From contig NZ_JAJIWO010000002.1 of NCBI RefSeq assembly GCF_020880695.1, forward strand, positions 310,001-374,000: 64,000 nt of DNA, written 5' to 3'. The stretch is from Mucilaginibacter sp. UR6-11. GTDB taxonomy: Bacteria; Bacteroidota; Bacteroidia; Sphingobacteriales; Sphingobacteriaceae. A model generated the notes under the pieces. That model saw only the letters and a program-made list of their open reading frames with translations. It ran no database searches and was not told where the DNA came from. Positions within the stretch are counted from its first letter, which is position 1; the number at the start of each line of letters is the position of its first letter. The translations under genes were made by a program, and so were the position numbers. This document shows positions 51,920 to 59,551 of the stretch, piece after piece.

Positions 51920-51952
51920 TTTTGTAGCTAACTATAATTTGCAGTAATTTGG
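51920..51952 (+). promoter_or_regulatory. promoter of first TlpA-like gene
   Basis: TTTTG at 51920-51924 and TAATTTGG at 51945-51952 are 20 bp apart. The -7 box ends 23 bp before the ATG at 51976, the same distance as in the next paralogue. Confidence 0.55.
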
Positions 51953-51975
51953 CCTTATCAAAAACCTATGCCGTT

Positions 51976-53118
51976 ATGAAATACATCAGCTTTTTATTTT
52001 TACTCCTAGTATTCGCATCGTGCAAGCATATGCAGGGCGATATTGAAATTAACGGTATTGCAAAAGGTGTAACTTATGGCAATGTTATTATAAAGGATCA
52101 GGCCAATACCAATATTTTCAGGGCCGATATTGAAGCCGGCAAATTTAATATCAAGTCTTATTTACAGTATGCCGGATATTACAAAATGCTTTACGCATCA
52201 AAAGCGACGAAGGGCGGCTCGCGCGAGATCGAGGTGTACCTTGAACCCGGTACCTATACCATTGATATCAATCAGGATAAGATCAACGATTACCCGCTTA
52301 TCACTTCCTCATCTGAAACCCAGACACAATTATCAGCCTATAACAATGTGCGGGATTCGCTGAGGCACGAGGCGCGTCAAAGAGCCATCGCCATAAATAA
52401 TCAGATGAGGGGTGTAAACAGCGATAACGGCGTAAAATCAATGTCAGACCTGGATACGTTGAATAAACTGCAAACAGCCGAGTTAAAAGCTAACCAGGTT
52501 GATGAAATGAATGTTTTCAATGCCTTTATGGCTAAATATCCTGATAATGAAATTGCCGCACACCTGCTTAAGGCTTTAGATTATCAGAATGACCCGGTAG
52601 GTTATTATAAGCTTTTTCAAAAATTCAGTCCCGTTGCCAGAAACAGTGATGATGGTAAGCAGCTGGAAGTTAAACTTAAAGAACTAAGTAAACTGGCGCC
52701 CGGCAGCCCGGCCCCGGCTATTACCGGCACCACGCCTGATGGCAGGGAGCTGGATATCAAAGCCATGAAGAAGAAGATCTTTTTACTTGACTTTTGGCGG
52801 TCAAGCAATGGTTCGAGCCGGGATAATCATCAGCAAATTATAACCCAGCTGTTGCAGTTGAAGCCCAAAGGCTTTGATGTGGTTAGTATTTCTTTTGATA
52901 CCGATAAAGATAAATGGCTGGCGGCTGTAAAATCAGATAAAATGGACTGGACCCAACTATCAGATCTTAAAGGAGACGACTCGCCCAACGGCGCTACCTG
53001 GGGGATCAAAAGCATCCCGGCTTATTTCCTGTTAGATGGGGGCGGTAAGATCATAGCCCGTATTGCCGACTTTGCCGACGTACCTGCGGCGGTTGATGAA
53101 TACATGAAAAAACATTAA
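51976..53118 (+). CDS. TlpA-like lipoprotein without CxxC
   Basis: 380 residues from the ATG at 51976. A TTG start 27 bases upstream is unlikely, because MKYISFLFLLLVFASC is a complete lipoprotein signal with Cys16. Residues 20-110 match DUF4369 (IEINGIAKGVTYGNVIIKDQ). A helical linker is followed by an AhpC/TSA thioredoxin fold (APGSPAPAITGTTPDGREL, FLLDFW). The cis-Pro strand IPAYFLL is present, but the active-site WCxxC is WRSSNGSSR, so it cannot do thiol redox. It may bind a peptide or haem-like ligand, or serve as structural scaffold. Confidence 0.88.
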   Translation: MKYISFLFLLLVFASCKHMQGDIEINGIAKGVTYGNVIIKDQANTNIFRADIEAGKFNIKSYLQYAGYYKMLYASKATKGGSREIEVYLEPGTYTIDINQDKINDYPLITSSSETQTQLSAYNNVRDSLRHEARQRAIAINNQMRGVNSDNGVKSMSDLDTLNKLQTAELKANQVDEMNVFNAFMAKYPDNEIAAHLLKALDYQNDPVGYYKLFQKFSPVARNSDDGKQLEVKLKELSKLAPGSPAPAITGTTPDGRELDIKAMKKKIFLLDFWRSSNGSSRDNHQQIITQLLQLKPKGFDVVSISFDTDKDKWLAAVKSDKMDWTQLSDLKGDDSPNGATWGIKSIPAYFLLDGGGKIIARIADFADVPAAVDEYMKKH

Positions 53119-53126
53119 TTACTAAA

Positions 53127-53158
53127 TTTTTAGTTTTTAATATTTTATGGTAATTTGG
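53127..53158 (+). promoter_or_regulatory. promoter of second TlpA-like gene
   Basis: TTTT at 53127-53130 and TAATTTGG at 53151-53158 are 20 bp apart. The -7 box ends 23 bp before the ATG at 53182. The box and distance match the first paralogue, which points to promoter duplication. Confidence 0.5.
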
Positions 53159-53181
53159 TTGCACCTATTACCTTTTTCGCC

Positions 53182-54315
53182 ATGAAATATTTATACCTGC
53201 TCTTTATTGCTGTGGCTTTTGCCGGATGTACCCGCAATGAGATTGAAATAACAGGCACTGCCTACGGCGTTGCTGACGGGACTATATTATTAAAGGACGC
53301 TTCCGGGCAGACACTGGCCGGCGTTAACATCAGTAACGGCAGGTTCCATATCGGCAAAACCTATTTACCATATTCCTATTATGGTACGCTAACCCTATCC
53401 CAAGCGGGCAAAAGTGCACAGGATTTTGAACTTTATCTGGAGCCTGGCCAATACGAGATTGTGTTCGATAAAAATAACTTAAACAATTATCCACAGGTGA
53501 CCTCGGGGTCGGCCATACAAAACCAGCTCTCGGCTTATCATGCCCTGGATGAAGAAATAAAGGACGCCTCCGAACAAAAACTCCGGTTGCTTGACGGAAA
53601 ATACAAACGCGCCATAAAATCGCCCCAAAAGTGGGATGACAGCACCACGAGTATTGCCAACCAGGCACAAATTGAGCGGACAAAGGCATTGGGCATTGGC
53701 CAACAGGTGATGATGGCTTATGTAAACAAATATCCTAAAAATGAGATAGCAGCGCACATGATGCAGGGGATGGACTTTGAGGCGGATCCGGCCGGTTATT
53801 ATGCCGTTTATCAAAAATTAACCTCGTCACAAAAAAATAGTGACGAAGGCAAAGCCATAGGCAGTAAACTAAAAGCGATCATCCGTTTGGTGCCCGGTGC
53901 ACCGGCCCCGCCCATTGTCGGCACCACGCCAGATGGCAAAACGGTAGACCTGGCCGCCCTGCACAAAAAAGTTATACTGGTTGAGTTTTGGAAGGCCGCT
54001 AATGTGGCGAGCCGCAGAAACCACCAGGTTATGGTGAGTAATCCTTTCCCGGCTATGATGAGCAATAAGCTGGCCATTGTGAGCGTATCGCTTGACAGAA
54101 AGCGCGATTGGTGGCTGGGATCCATGCGGGATGATAAATTAACCTGGACCCAGGTTTCTGATCTGAAAGGGATCGACTCGCCCAACAGGAATAACTGGGC
54201 CATTGATGATTTACCAACCTATTATTTGCTTGACGGCAAGGGCCGTATTATTGAGCGTAACGTATCGTTTAACCACATCTCAACATCTGTAGGTAATTAT
54301 CTGGACAGCCATTAA
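53182..54315 (+). CDS. second TlpA-like lipoprotein without CxxC (tandem paralogue)
   Basis: 377 residues from the ATG at 53182; lipoprotein signal MKYLYLLFIAVAFAGC with Cys16. The domain order is as in the previous gene: DUF4369 (IEITGTAYGVADGTILLKDA), a helical linker with NEIAAHM, then thioredoxin fold (VPGAPAPPIVGTTPDGKTV, ILVEFW). The CxxC position reads WKAANVASR. The cis-Pro segment is LPTYYLL. It is clearly a tandem duplicate, diverged in the linker. The last 4 bp overlap the convergent pdeM gene. Confidence 0.88.
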   Translation: MKYLYLLFIAVAFAGCTRNEIEITGTAYGVADGTILLKDASGQTLAGVNISNGRFHIGKTYLPYSYYGTLTLSQAGKSAQDFELYLEPGQYEIVFDKNNLNNYPQVTSGSAIQNQLSAYHALDEEIKDASEQKLRLLDGKYKRAIKSPQKWDDSTTSIANQAQIERTKALGIGQQVMMAYVNKYPKNEIAAHMMQGMDFEADPAGYYAVYQKLTSSQKNSDEGKAIGSKLKAIIRLVPGAPAPPIVGTTPDGKTVDLAALHKKVILVEFWKAANVASRRNHQVMVSNPFPAMMSNKLAIVSVSLDRKRDWWLGSMRDDKLTWTQVSDLKGIDSPNRNNWAIDDLPTYYLLDGKGRIIERNVSFNHISTSVGNYLDSH

Positions 54316-54977
54316 GCAATCGGCATTACTTTATCTTTCAATACGGCAAATATACGGTCGGTTTTTAAACTGCGGATAGCTACCCGGCCGGTAAACTTAC
54401 CAAATGACGGCAGTATACCCTGCCTTTTGCCAAATGCAAAACAGGGCAGCGTTACGCCCTGCCGCCCTTTGCCTTTTAAACTTACCCCGGGGTGGATATG
54501 CCCGCAAAATACATAACCGTTTAATTGGTCCAGCTCCCCGTCATCCTGCGGATGGTGCAGCATTAAAAAAGGTTCTAATAATAAGGAGTGGTGCAGGCCG
54601 ATATTCAATTCGTGGTAATGGTCATCATGCACGATATCGTGATTTCCGCGTATCAGGATGATCTCCAGCTTTGGGAATTGTTGCCGCCATAGCTTGAACC
54701 AATCCCAGTCGGCATTCATATCACTATGGAAAAGATCACCCAGGAATATTATTTTTTCGGGACGGTATTCGTGGATCAGGTCTGATAGTACCGCCAGATC
54801 ATTTTGCTCCATATCGCGCGGGACAGCGATACCTGCCTTACGGAAATGCCCAACCTTGCCTAAATGAACATCGGCAGCTATCAGCGCCTTTTGCTGCTGC
54901 CAGTAAATGGCCCGCTGGGGTAATAATAACAGGTCCTGATCTAATAATGTAAAAGGGGTGGCCGCACTCATCGTCAT
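54312..54977 (-). CDS. pdeM: PdeM-type metallophosphoesterase
   Basis: 221 residues. The metallophosphoesterase motifs are DVHLG, FLGDLFHSD, IRGNHD and FCGHIHPG. The order and the TPFTLLDQDLLLLPQRAIYW start match ligase-associated DNA-damage-response endonuclease PdeM. In other genomes this family often lies with a DNA ligase, an exonuclease and a helicase; none of these is in the window. Probably cytoplasmic. Confidence 0.85.
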   Translation of the reverse strand: MTMSAATPFTLLDQDLLLLPQRAIYWQQQKALIAADVHLGKVGHFRKAGIAVPRDMEQNDLAVLSDLIHEYRPEKIIFLGDLFHSDMNADWDWFKLWRQQFPKLEIILIRGNHDIVHDDHYHELNIGLHHSLLLEPFLMLHHPQDDGELDQLNGYVFCGHIHPGVSLKGKGRQGVTLPCFAFGKRQGILPSFGKFTGRVAIRSLKTDRIFAVLKDKVMPIA

Positions 54978-55135
54978 AGTTAATGCAAAAGTAGTAAAAG
55001 GTAATTTTATTGTAGGGCGATCACCGGCTGATGATAATAAGTTATTTAAATGCCGTAATTAAACGCAGATCAACATTAGCGCTTACCGCCTGATTTTTCT
55101 CCGAAAAATTAAATATCTTGTTACTTTTAAGTAAG

Positions 55136-58054
55136 ATGAAAAAATTAACTGCCTTTTTAATTGGTGCAGCACTTGTACCGGCATTGAGCGCCGGTGCGCA
55201 AACCGTCGACCCTGACGATGCCGGATCGGCCCTGAAAAACCTTAAGCAGCTACAGGAACAATTGCAATATGCTCCGTTGGCAGCCGGGGCAGCGCGTGTT
55301 GGGCAAATAAACCAAATGTTAAAGTTGGGGGTATGGGACAGGGCCTGGAAGCTGATTAACGCTGCGCCTGTTACCGCAGACAGCCGCCTGCTAAAAGCCG
55401 ACTACCTGCTATTGCATAATGATTTTTTTAATGCCGAAGCACAGGTGAATGCGGTGCTTAAAACCCGGCCCGAAAATATAAAGGCCCGGCAACTTAAAGC
55501 AACCTTACAGATACAGGCATGGCGATTACCGGAAGCCATTGCCATCTGCAAAAATATATTAAAATCACATCCCGAATCTGAAGCTACTGAGTTGATTATG
55601 GGTAGGGCAATGCTGTTGCAAAAAAGGTATCCCGAAACGCTGGCTATTGCCAGGAAGATTGAAAGCCGCGACGCTGCCAGCGCCGGCGCTTACCAGTTGG
55701 AGGCCGACGTTTATTTTTGGGATCAGCACCCGGAGCTGGCAGAGGCGCCGCTGAAAAAATCGTTGGCGATCGATCCTTATAATGCCGATGCCCGGTTTAG
55801 TTATGGTTATGCCATTTGGCGCCGGGTTGATGCCATGCAGTTAAACGCAATGGCCGCACAATGGGAGGTAGCGTTGACGGTTAATCCCCTGCATTTTTCA
55901 ACCAACTGGCATTGGGGCAACGGGCATACCAACCTAACCTATGCCGACTATGCCCAAAAAGATGATGATGAAGTGCGCACCGCTTTAGAAAAAGCAGATG
56001 CCTTATTCAGCGCCAATAAAATTGACGAAGCCATAGCATATACCCGCACCGTGCAGCGAAAATATCCGGCATCGGTATTGCCGCTGATGCACCGCGGCTC
56101 GCTTTACTACAGTGCTTTTGATATGAACCGCCGGCTAAGGCTGGATTCGGCCGAGCGTATTTTCAGGCAAATCCTGCTGTTGAAAAAGCATTACGGGCCT
56201 GCGCACAATGGATTGGCAGCCGTAATCAAGTCTAAGCGGATCCCTTACCTTTCTATTTATGACTCGGTAACCCGCGTATTGCAAAATGTAAAGATCACCG
56301 ATATGAAAAACTTTGAACAGGTTTTTCCGGATGTGTCTTATTATCCCGGCAATTTGGCCAAAGCCATGGTTTGGAACCAGCTATATGCTGCGGTGGTTTA
56401 TTTTCCGTTCCTGTCAAAACAGGGAGAGACATTCCGGGTATCGCCGCTGCATATTGACCTGGCAATTACTATGCATTCGCCCTATTTCAGGTTCATGACG
56501 ACTTTTGATAACCGCCAGTGGATGGATATCCGCGGGGTGGGCAGCGGCTGCGCAGATATGGAATATGTTGAACGCGGAGCCTATCAGGAGCGAAATGTCA
56601 TTTTGCATGAATATACCCACCTTTATCATGGCACGGTGTTTACTGACGAAGAAAGCCGGCAGGTTAGGGCACATTACTATAAAGCAATGGCCGAACACCG
56701 GACATTGGACTATTATTCCCAAAATAATGAGTCGGAGTATTTTGCACAAACTTACCCGGCTTATTTTGAACCTGTAAAAGTGCACCCCTTGGATTTTAAA
56801 TCGATGAACACCACCAATGATCTGAAGACAAAAGATCCGGGGATGTATGCGTTTATTGATAAACTGGTAAAAAAACAGCGGGCTTACCTGGGCGGCGACA
56901 AAGGCGCCATGGCCGATAACTGGGCACAGGTATACCTTAATTTAAGCCAGTCGAGACGGGGCAGCGGCCCGGGGGAAATGCAGGCCTGCCTGGATACCTC
57001 ACTTAGTTATGATGATAAGTATCTGCCAACTTACCTTGCCTGTTCGAGATTAAAATCGGCTCAAAAAGATTTTGCCGGTGCTGCCCAATGGTTGGAAAAA
57101 GCTGAAGCCATTAACCCCCGCTACGCACCCATTTATGTGGCGCGGGCTGATTTGGCGCTGGCCCGGTATAACGCAAAGCTGATCGATCAGCCTGAAGCCG
57201 TTAACCAGCAAGCCGGTTTTTTAAACAAAGCCTACAAACTGGAAGATGATTACCAGGAGCTGGCGGCCATCAACCTAAAACTGCGCGAGATGTACCGCCA
57301 TAACGGGCAAATAGCCGACGCCATTGCTGCTGCCGAAGCTTATGTAAAAACGGCCGCTACCGTATCCACCTATTTAAGAGATCAAAGGGATGATGCGGCT
57401 GCGTTTGTGGCATCGCTTAAATCAGAACTGGGCTATACTGAGCCGGTAATTACTTTGCAACATTTAGTGGAGCAGAAACCGCAGAATTTTGAATACCGTA
57501 CCATGTATGCCGATGCCCTTGCTGCTAATAAACACTATGACCGGGCAATAGTCACCCTGCAACAGGCCCAGCGTATTTTAAAGGCGAGCGGCAGCGGCCG
57601 TGCCGGTTTCGACCTGCAAATTGCCGAGTTTTATAACAACCTGCACCAGCCGGATTCGGTAGCTAAATACCAGGCCGCTTCGGGTCTGGGTACACCAATC
57701 AGTAACAGATATGGGCGTAACGCCGATAATAGCCTGCGAAATATCCGCCTGATGGCGGCGGCAGGCAATATTGAAAAGGCAACAGAAGCGCTAAAGGCCC
57801 TCCCGGCAACCGGCGACAATGCTTATCTGAGCGAGTTGGCCTATACGCAGGGTAAATTGCAGGAAACAGCCAACCCCGAACTGGCGGCGGTAAGTTATGA
57901 AACCGCTATCAGGTATAATCCCTATATGTTTAAGGCGTATCCCTGGTTGTTGAGTTATTATAATAAAAACGGCCTGCCGGCTAAAAGCAGGGCTTTGAAA
58001 GACAATCTTAATTCTTTAAAAATACAACCCGGCCCCGGTATCGGGCCAATGTAA
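55136..58054 (+). CDS. large TPR protein with embedded HExxH metallopeptidase
   Basis: 972 residues from the ATG at 55136 (MKKLTAFLIGAALVPALSAGAQ signal). Residues 30-400 and 590-970 are tetratricopeptide repeats. Between them lies a metallopeptidase-like domain: HEYTH at 491-495 and a downstream NNESEYFAQ with Glu532/534, a usual gluzincin third ligand. The Met/Tyr-rich approach (YVERGAYQERNVILHEYTH) fits. It is probably periplasmic. TPR arms on both sides would position protein substrates; no partner gene is evident. Confidence 0.82.
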   Translation: MKKLTAFLIGAALVPALSAGAQTVDPDDAGSALKNLKQLQEQLQYAPLAAGAARVGQINQMLKLGVWDRAWKLINAAPVTADSRLLKADYLLLHNDFFNAEAQVNAVLKTRPENIKARQLKATLQIQAWRLPEAIAICKNILKSHPESEATELIMGRAMLLQKRYPETLAIARKIESRDAASAGAYQLEADVYFWDQHPELAEAPLKKSLAIDPYNADARFSYGYAIWRRVDAMQLNAMAAQWEVALTVNPLHFSTNWHWGNGHTNLTYADYAQKDDDEVRTALEKADALFSANKIDEAIAYTRTVQRKYPASVLPLMHRGSLYYSAFDMNRRLRLDSAERIFRQILLLKKHYGPAHNGLAAVIKSKRIPYLSIYDSVTRVLQNVKITDMKNFEQVFPDVSYYPGNLAKAMVWNQLYAAVVYFPFLSKQGETFRVSPLHIDLAITMHSPYFRFMTTFDNRQWMDIRGVGSGCADMEYVERGAYQERNVILHEYTHLYHGTVFTDEESRQVRAHYYKAMAEHRTLDYYSQNNESEYFAQTYPAYFEPVKVHPLDFKSMNTTNDLKTKDPGMYAFIDKLVKKQRAYLGGDKGAMADNWAQVYLNLSQSRRGSGPGEMQACLDTSLSYDDKYLPTYLACSRLKSAQKDFAGAAQWLEKAEAINPRYAPIYVARADLALARYNAKLIDQPEAVNQQAGFLNKAYKLEDDYQELAAINLKLREMYRHNGQIADAIAAAEAYVKTAATVSTYLRDQRDDAAAFVASLKSELGYTEPVITLQHLVEQKPQNFEYRTMYADALAANKHYDRAIVTLQQAQRILKASGSGRAGFDLQIAEFYNNLHQPDSVAKYQAASGLGTPISNRYGRNADNSLRNIRLMAAAGNIEKATEALKALPATGDNAYLSELAYTQGKLQETANPELAAVSYETAIRYNPYMFKAYPWLLSYYNKNGLPAKSRALKDNLNSLKIQPGPGIGPM

Positions 58055-58060
58055 CAAAAC

Positions 58061-58090
58061 CAGGCAGCCACCCAATTGGATGGCTGCCTG
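58061..58090. terminator. bidirectional hairpin between TPR-peptidase and exbD
   Basis: A 10-bp perfect stem (58061-58070 with 58081-58090) has a loop containing CCAATTGG. T follows on the minus strand (GTTTTG), so it best serves exbD. Confidence 0.65.
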
Positions 58091-58100
58091 TATGGATAGG

Positions 58101-58637
58101 TTACTGATTGTAAATATTGTCCCGCTTCAATAAATTAACCTCGCCGGGTGTTATGTCTACTATGGCACGCATGTTATTGTTTGTGATATTCAGCTCATCC
58201 ATCATATTCACCATGTTAGCGTAGTTTGACTGGTCGCTGGGTTTTATCAGTACGATCATGTCTTTGCCCTGTTGCTGCTTTATACGCGCACTTTGTTCAA
58301 GCAACGCCCTGCGTATGCCGTTTTTACCAAAATTGTCAACCGACGGCTGAGTTAAAGGATGCCCCGGCTGGCCGATGTACCATTCCAGTTTATTATTGGC
58401 TCCCAATAAAACAGTCATTGTTCGCGACTCGGGCACTTTGATACGCGTATCGCCCTGGTCGGGCATTACCAGGTCCATTGCCGTGGGCTTTTGCAGAGTA
58501 GTGGTAAGGATGAAAAAGGTGATCAGCAAAAAAGCCAGATCTACCATGGCTGTTAAGTCAACACGGGTTGATTTTTTGTTGCTTTTGGTCCGGCCGCCGT
58601 TATTATCCGCAGCGGGTTTGGTTTCTAATTCTGCCAT
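58101..58637 (-). CDS. ExbD/TolR family biopolymer transport protein
   Basis: 178 residues. One N-terminal helix contains VDLTAMVDLAFLLITFFILTTTL, with Asp in the helix as required for proton use in ExbB-ExbD. The C-terminal periplasmic domain has MVLIKPSDQSNYANMVNMMDELN. It energises TonB or Tol transport. No exbB or tonB gene is next to it in the window, unlike the usual exbB-exbD-exbD order. Inner membrane. Confidence 0.92.
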   Translation of the reverse strand: MAELETKPAADNNGGRTKSNKKSTRVDLTAMVDLAFLLITFFILTTTLQKPTAMDLVMPDQGDTRIKVPESRTMTVLLGANNKLEWYIGQPGHPLTQPSVDNFGKNGIRRALLEQSARIKQQQGKDMIVLIKPSDQSNYANMVNMMDELNITNNNMRAIVDITPGEVNLLKRDNIYNQ

Positions 58638-58820
58638 AACTTTAAGATTGGTGCCATAGGGCGTTAATAATTAGGTTGATTGCCAGGTGAGTGCCCGACT
58701 AATTATTAAACGCAACATTATTGCATTTTGTTTCAATCTTAATAAAGTATTTTCAGGCAGTTTTTGCCTGTTGTTCGGATATAAAAGGATAGGGGTAAAC
58801 CGGCCGTATATCTGGAATAA

Positions 58821-59276
58821 TTAACCCGTAGCCTCGGCTTTTTTAAGCAACTGATAGCCAATACCAGCAAATACGGCAAAAACCACATGCGCCGGGATTA
58901 ACTGTAAATAGTATTTATTAAAACTTAAAACCGGGGGCAGCGGATGCAGCTTAAACGTAGTTTTCCAAATTGCTACCGCAATAATGCCGCTAACGCCGCC
59001 AAGCAGTAAATTCCGTTTGATGGACGATTTGATCTTTTTACGGCTCCAAAGCTCAACATATACCAGGGCAAACAGCAAGCCGACAGCATAATGAGCGGCC
59101 CAGCCGGTTAGTTGTTTTTCTTCTTTGTTTAGCATGGGCAGCAGGTTGTGTGCCAGTTGGCCCAGGCGTTCGGGCTCGCTAAAGTTTTCGCCGTCCAGTT
59201 CAGAAACCAGGTAGCTAAACGCTGTCATAAATGTGGTGCCGGTAATGCCTGCTACTAAAATATCCCTGGTTTTCAT
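58821..59276 (-). CDS. membrane protein of unknown function (about 4 helices)
   Basis: 151 residues, not recognised. Hydrophobic helices are near residues 5-25, 60-78, 90-105 and 122-145. Short conserved-looking HYAVGLLFALVYVELW and AHVVFAVFAGIGYQLL segments resemble DUF1440/YagU-like inner-membrane proteins, but the match is weak. No operon partner. Confidence 0.7.
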   Translation of the reverse strand: MKTRDILVAGITGTTFMTAFSYLVSELDGENFSEPERLGQLAHNLLPMLNKEEKQLTGWAAHYAVGLLFALVYVELWSRKKIKSSIKRNLLLGGVSGIIAVAIWKTTFKLHPLPPVLSFNKYYLQLIPAHVVFAVFAGIGYQLLKKAEATG

Positions 59277-59551
59277 AGTATAGTATTTGTCTGAATAACA
59301 CCGGCCGGTTTCTAACTGTTTTGACTATTAGTAAAATCCTGAAATTTTAGCAATCCGGTCGCCTGCAGAGGTTAAGCTCCCGGCATTAGCATAGGTAGTC
59401 AAAAAATGCCCGGGAATGTAATAATTTCATATCACTTTAGGGTAAAGGGCCACCTGGGCGGGTGGCTTTTTTGTTTACTCCATCTTTTTTATAAATTTAG
59501 GCAGCGATATTAACCGCTCAACTGATCTCCCAAAAAAAGTTCAATAATCTC
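59277..59551. other. intergenic region with hairpins
   Basis: 275 bases. One stem pairs CCCGGCATT (59379-59387) with AATGCCCGGG (59405-59414), with one bulge. A terminator-like stem with T run follows at 59449-59472, listed separately. No good promoter is evident. Confidence 0.5.
59449..59472 (+). terminator. terminator-like hairpin in the leader of the S9 peptidase gene
   Basis: A 6-bp GC stem GCCACC/GGTGGC (59449-59454 with 59461-59466) is followed by six T. It lies 80 bases before the peptidase ATG and after no plus-strand gene, so it is either an attenuator or the end of a short RNA. Confidence 0.7.
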
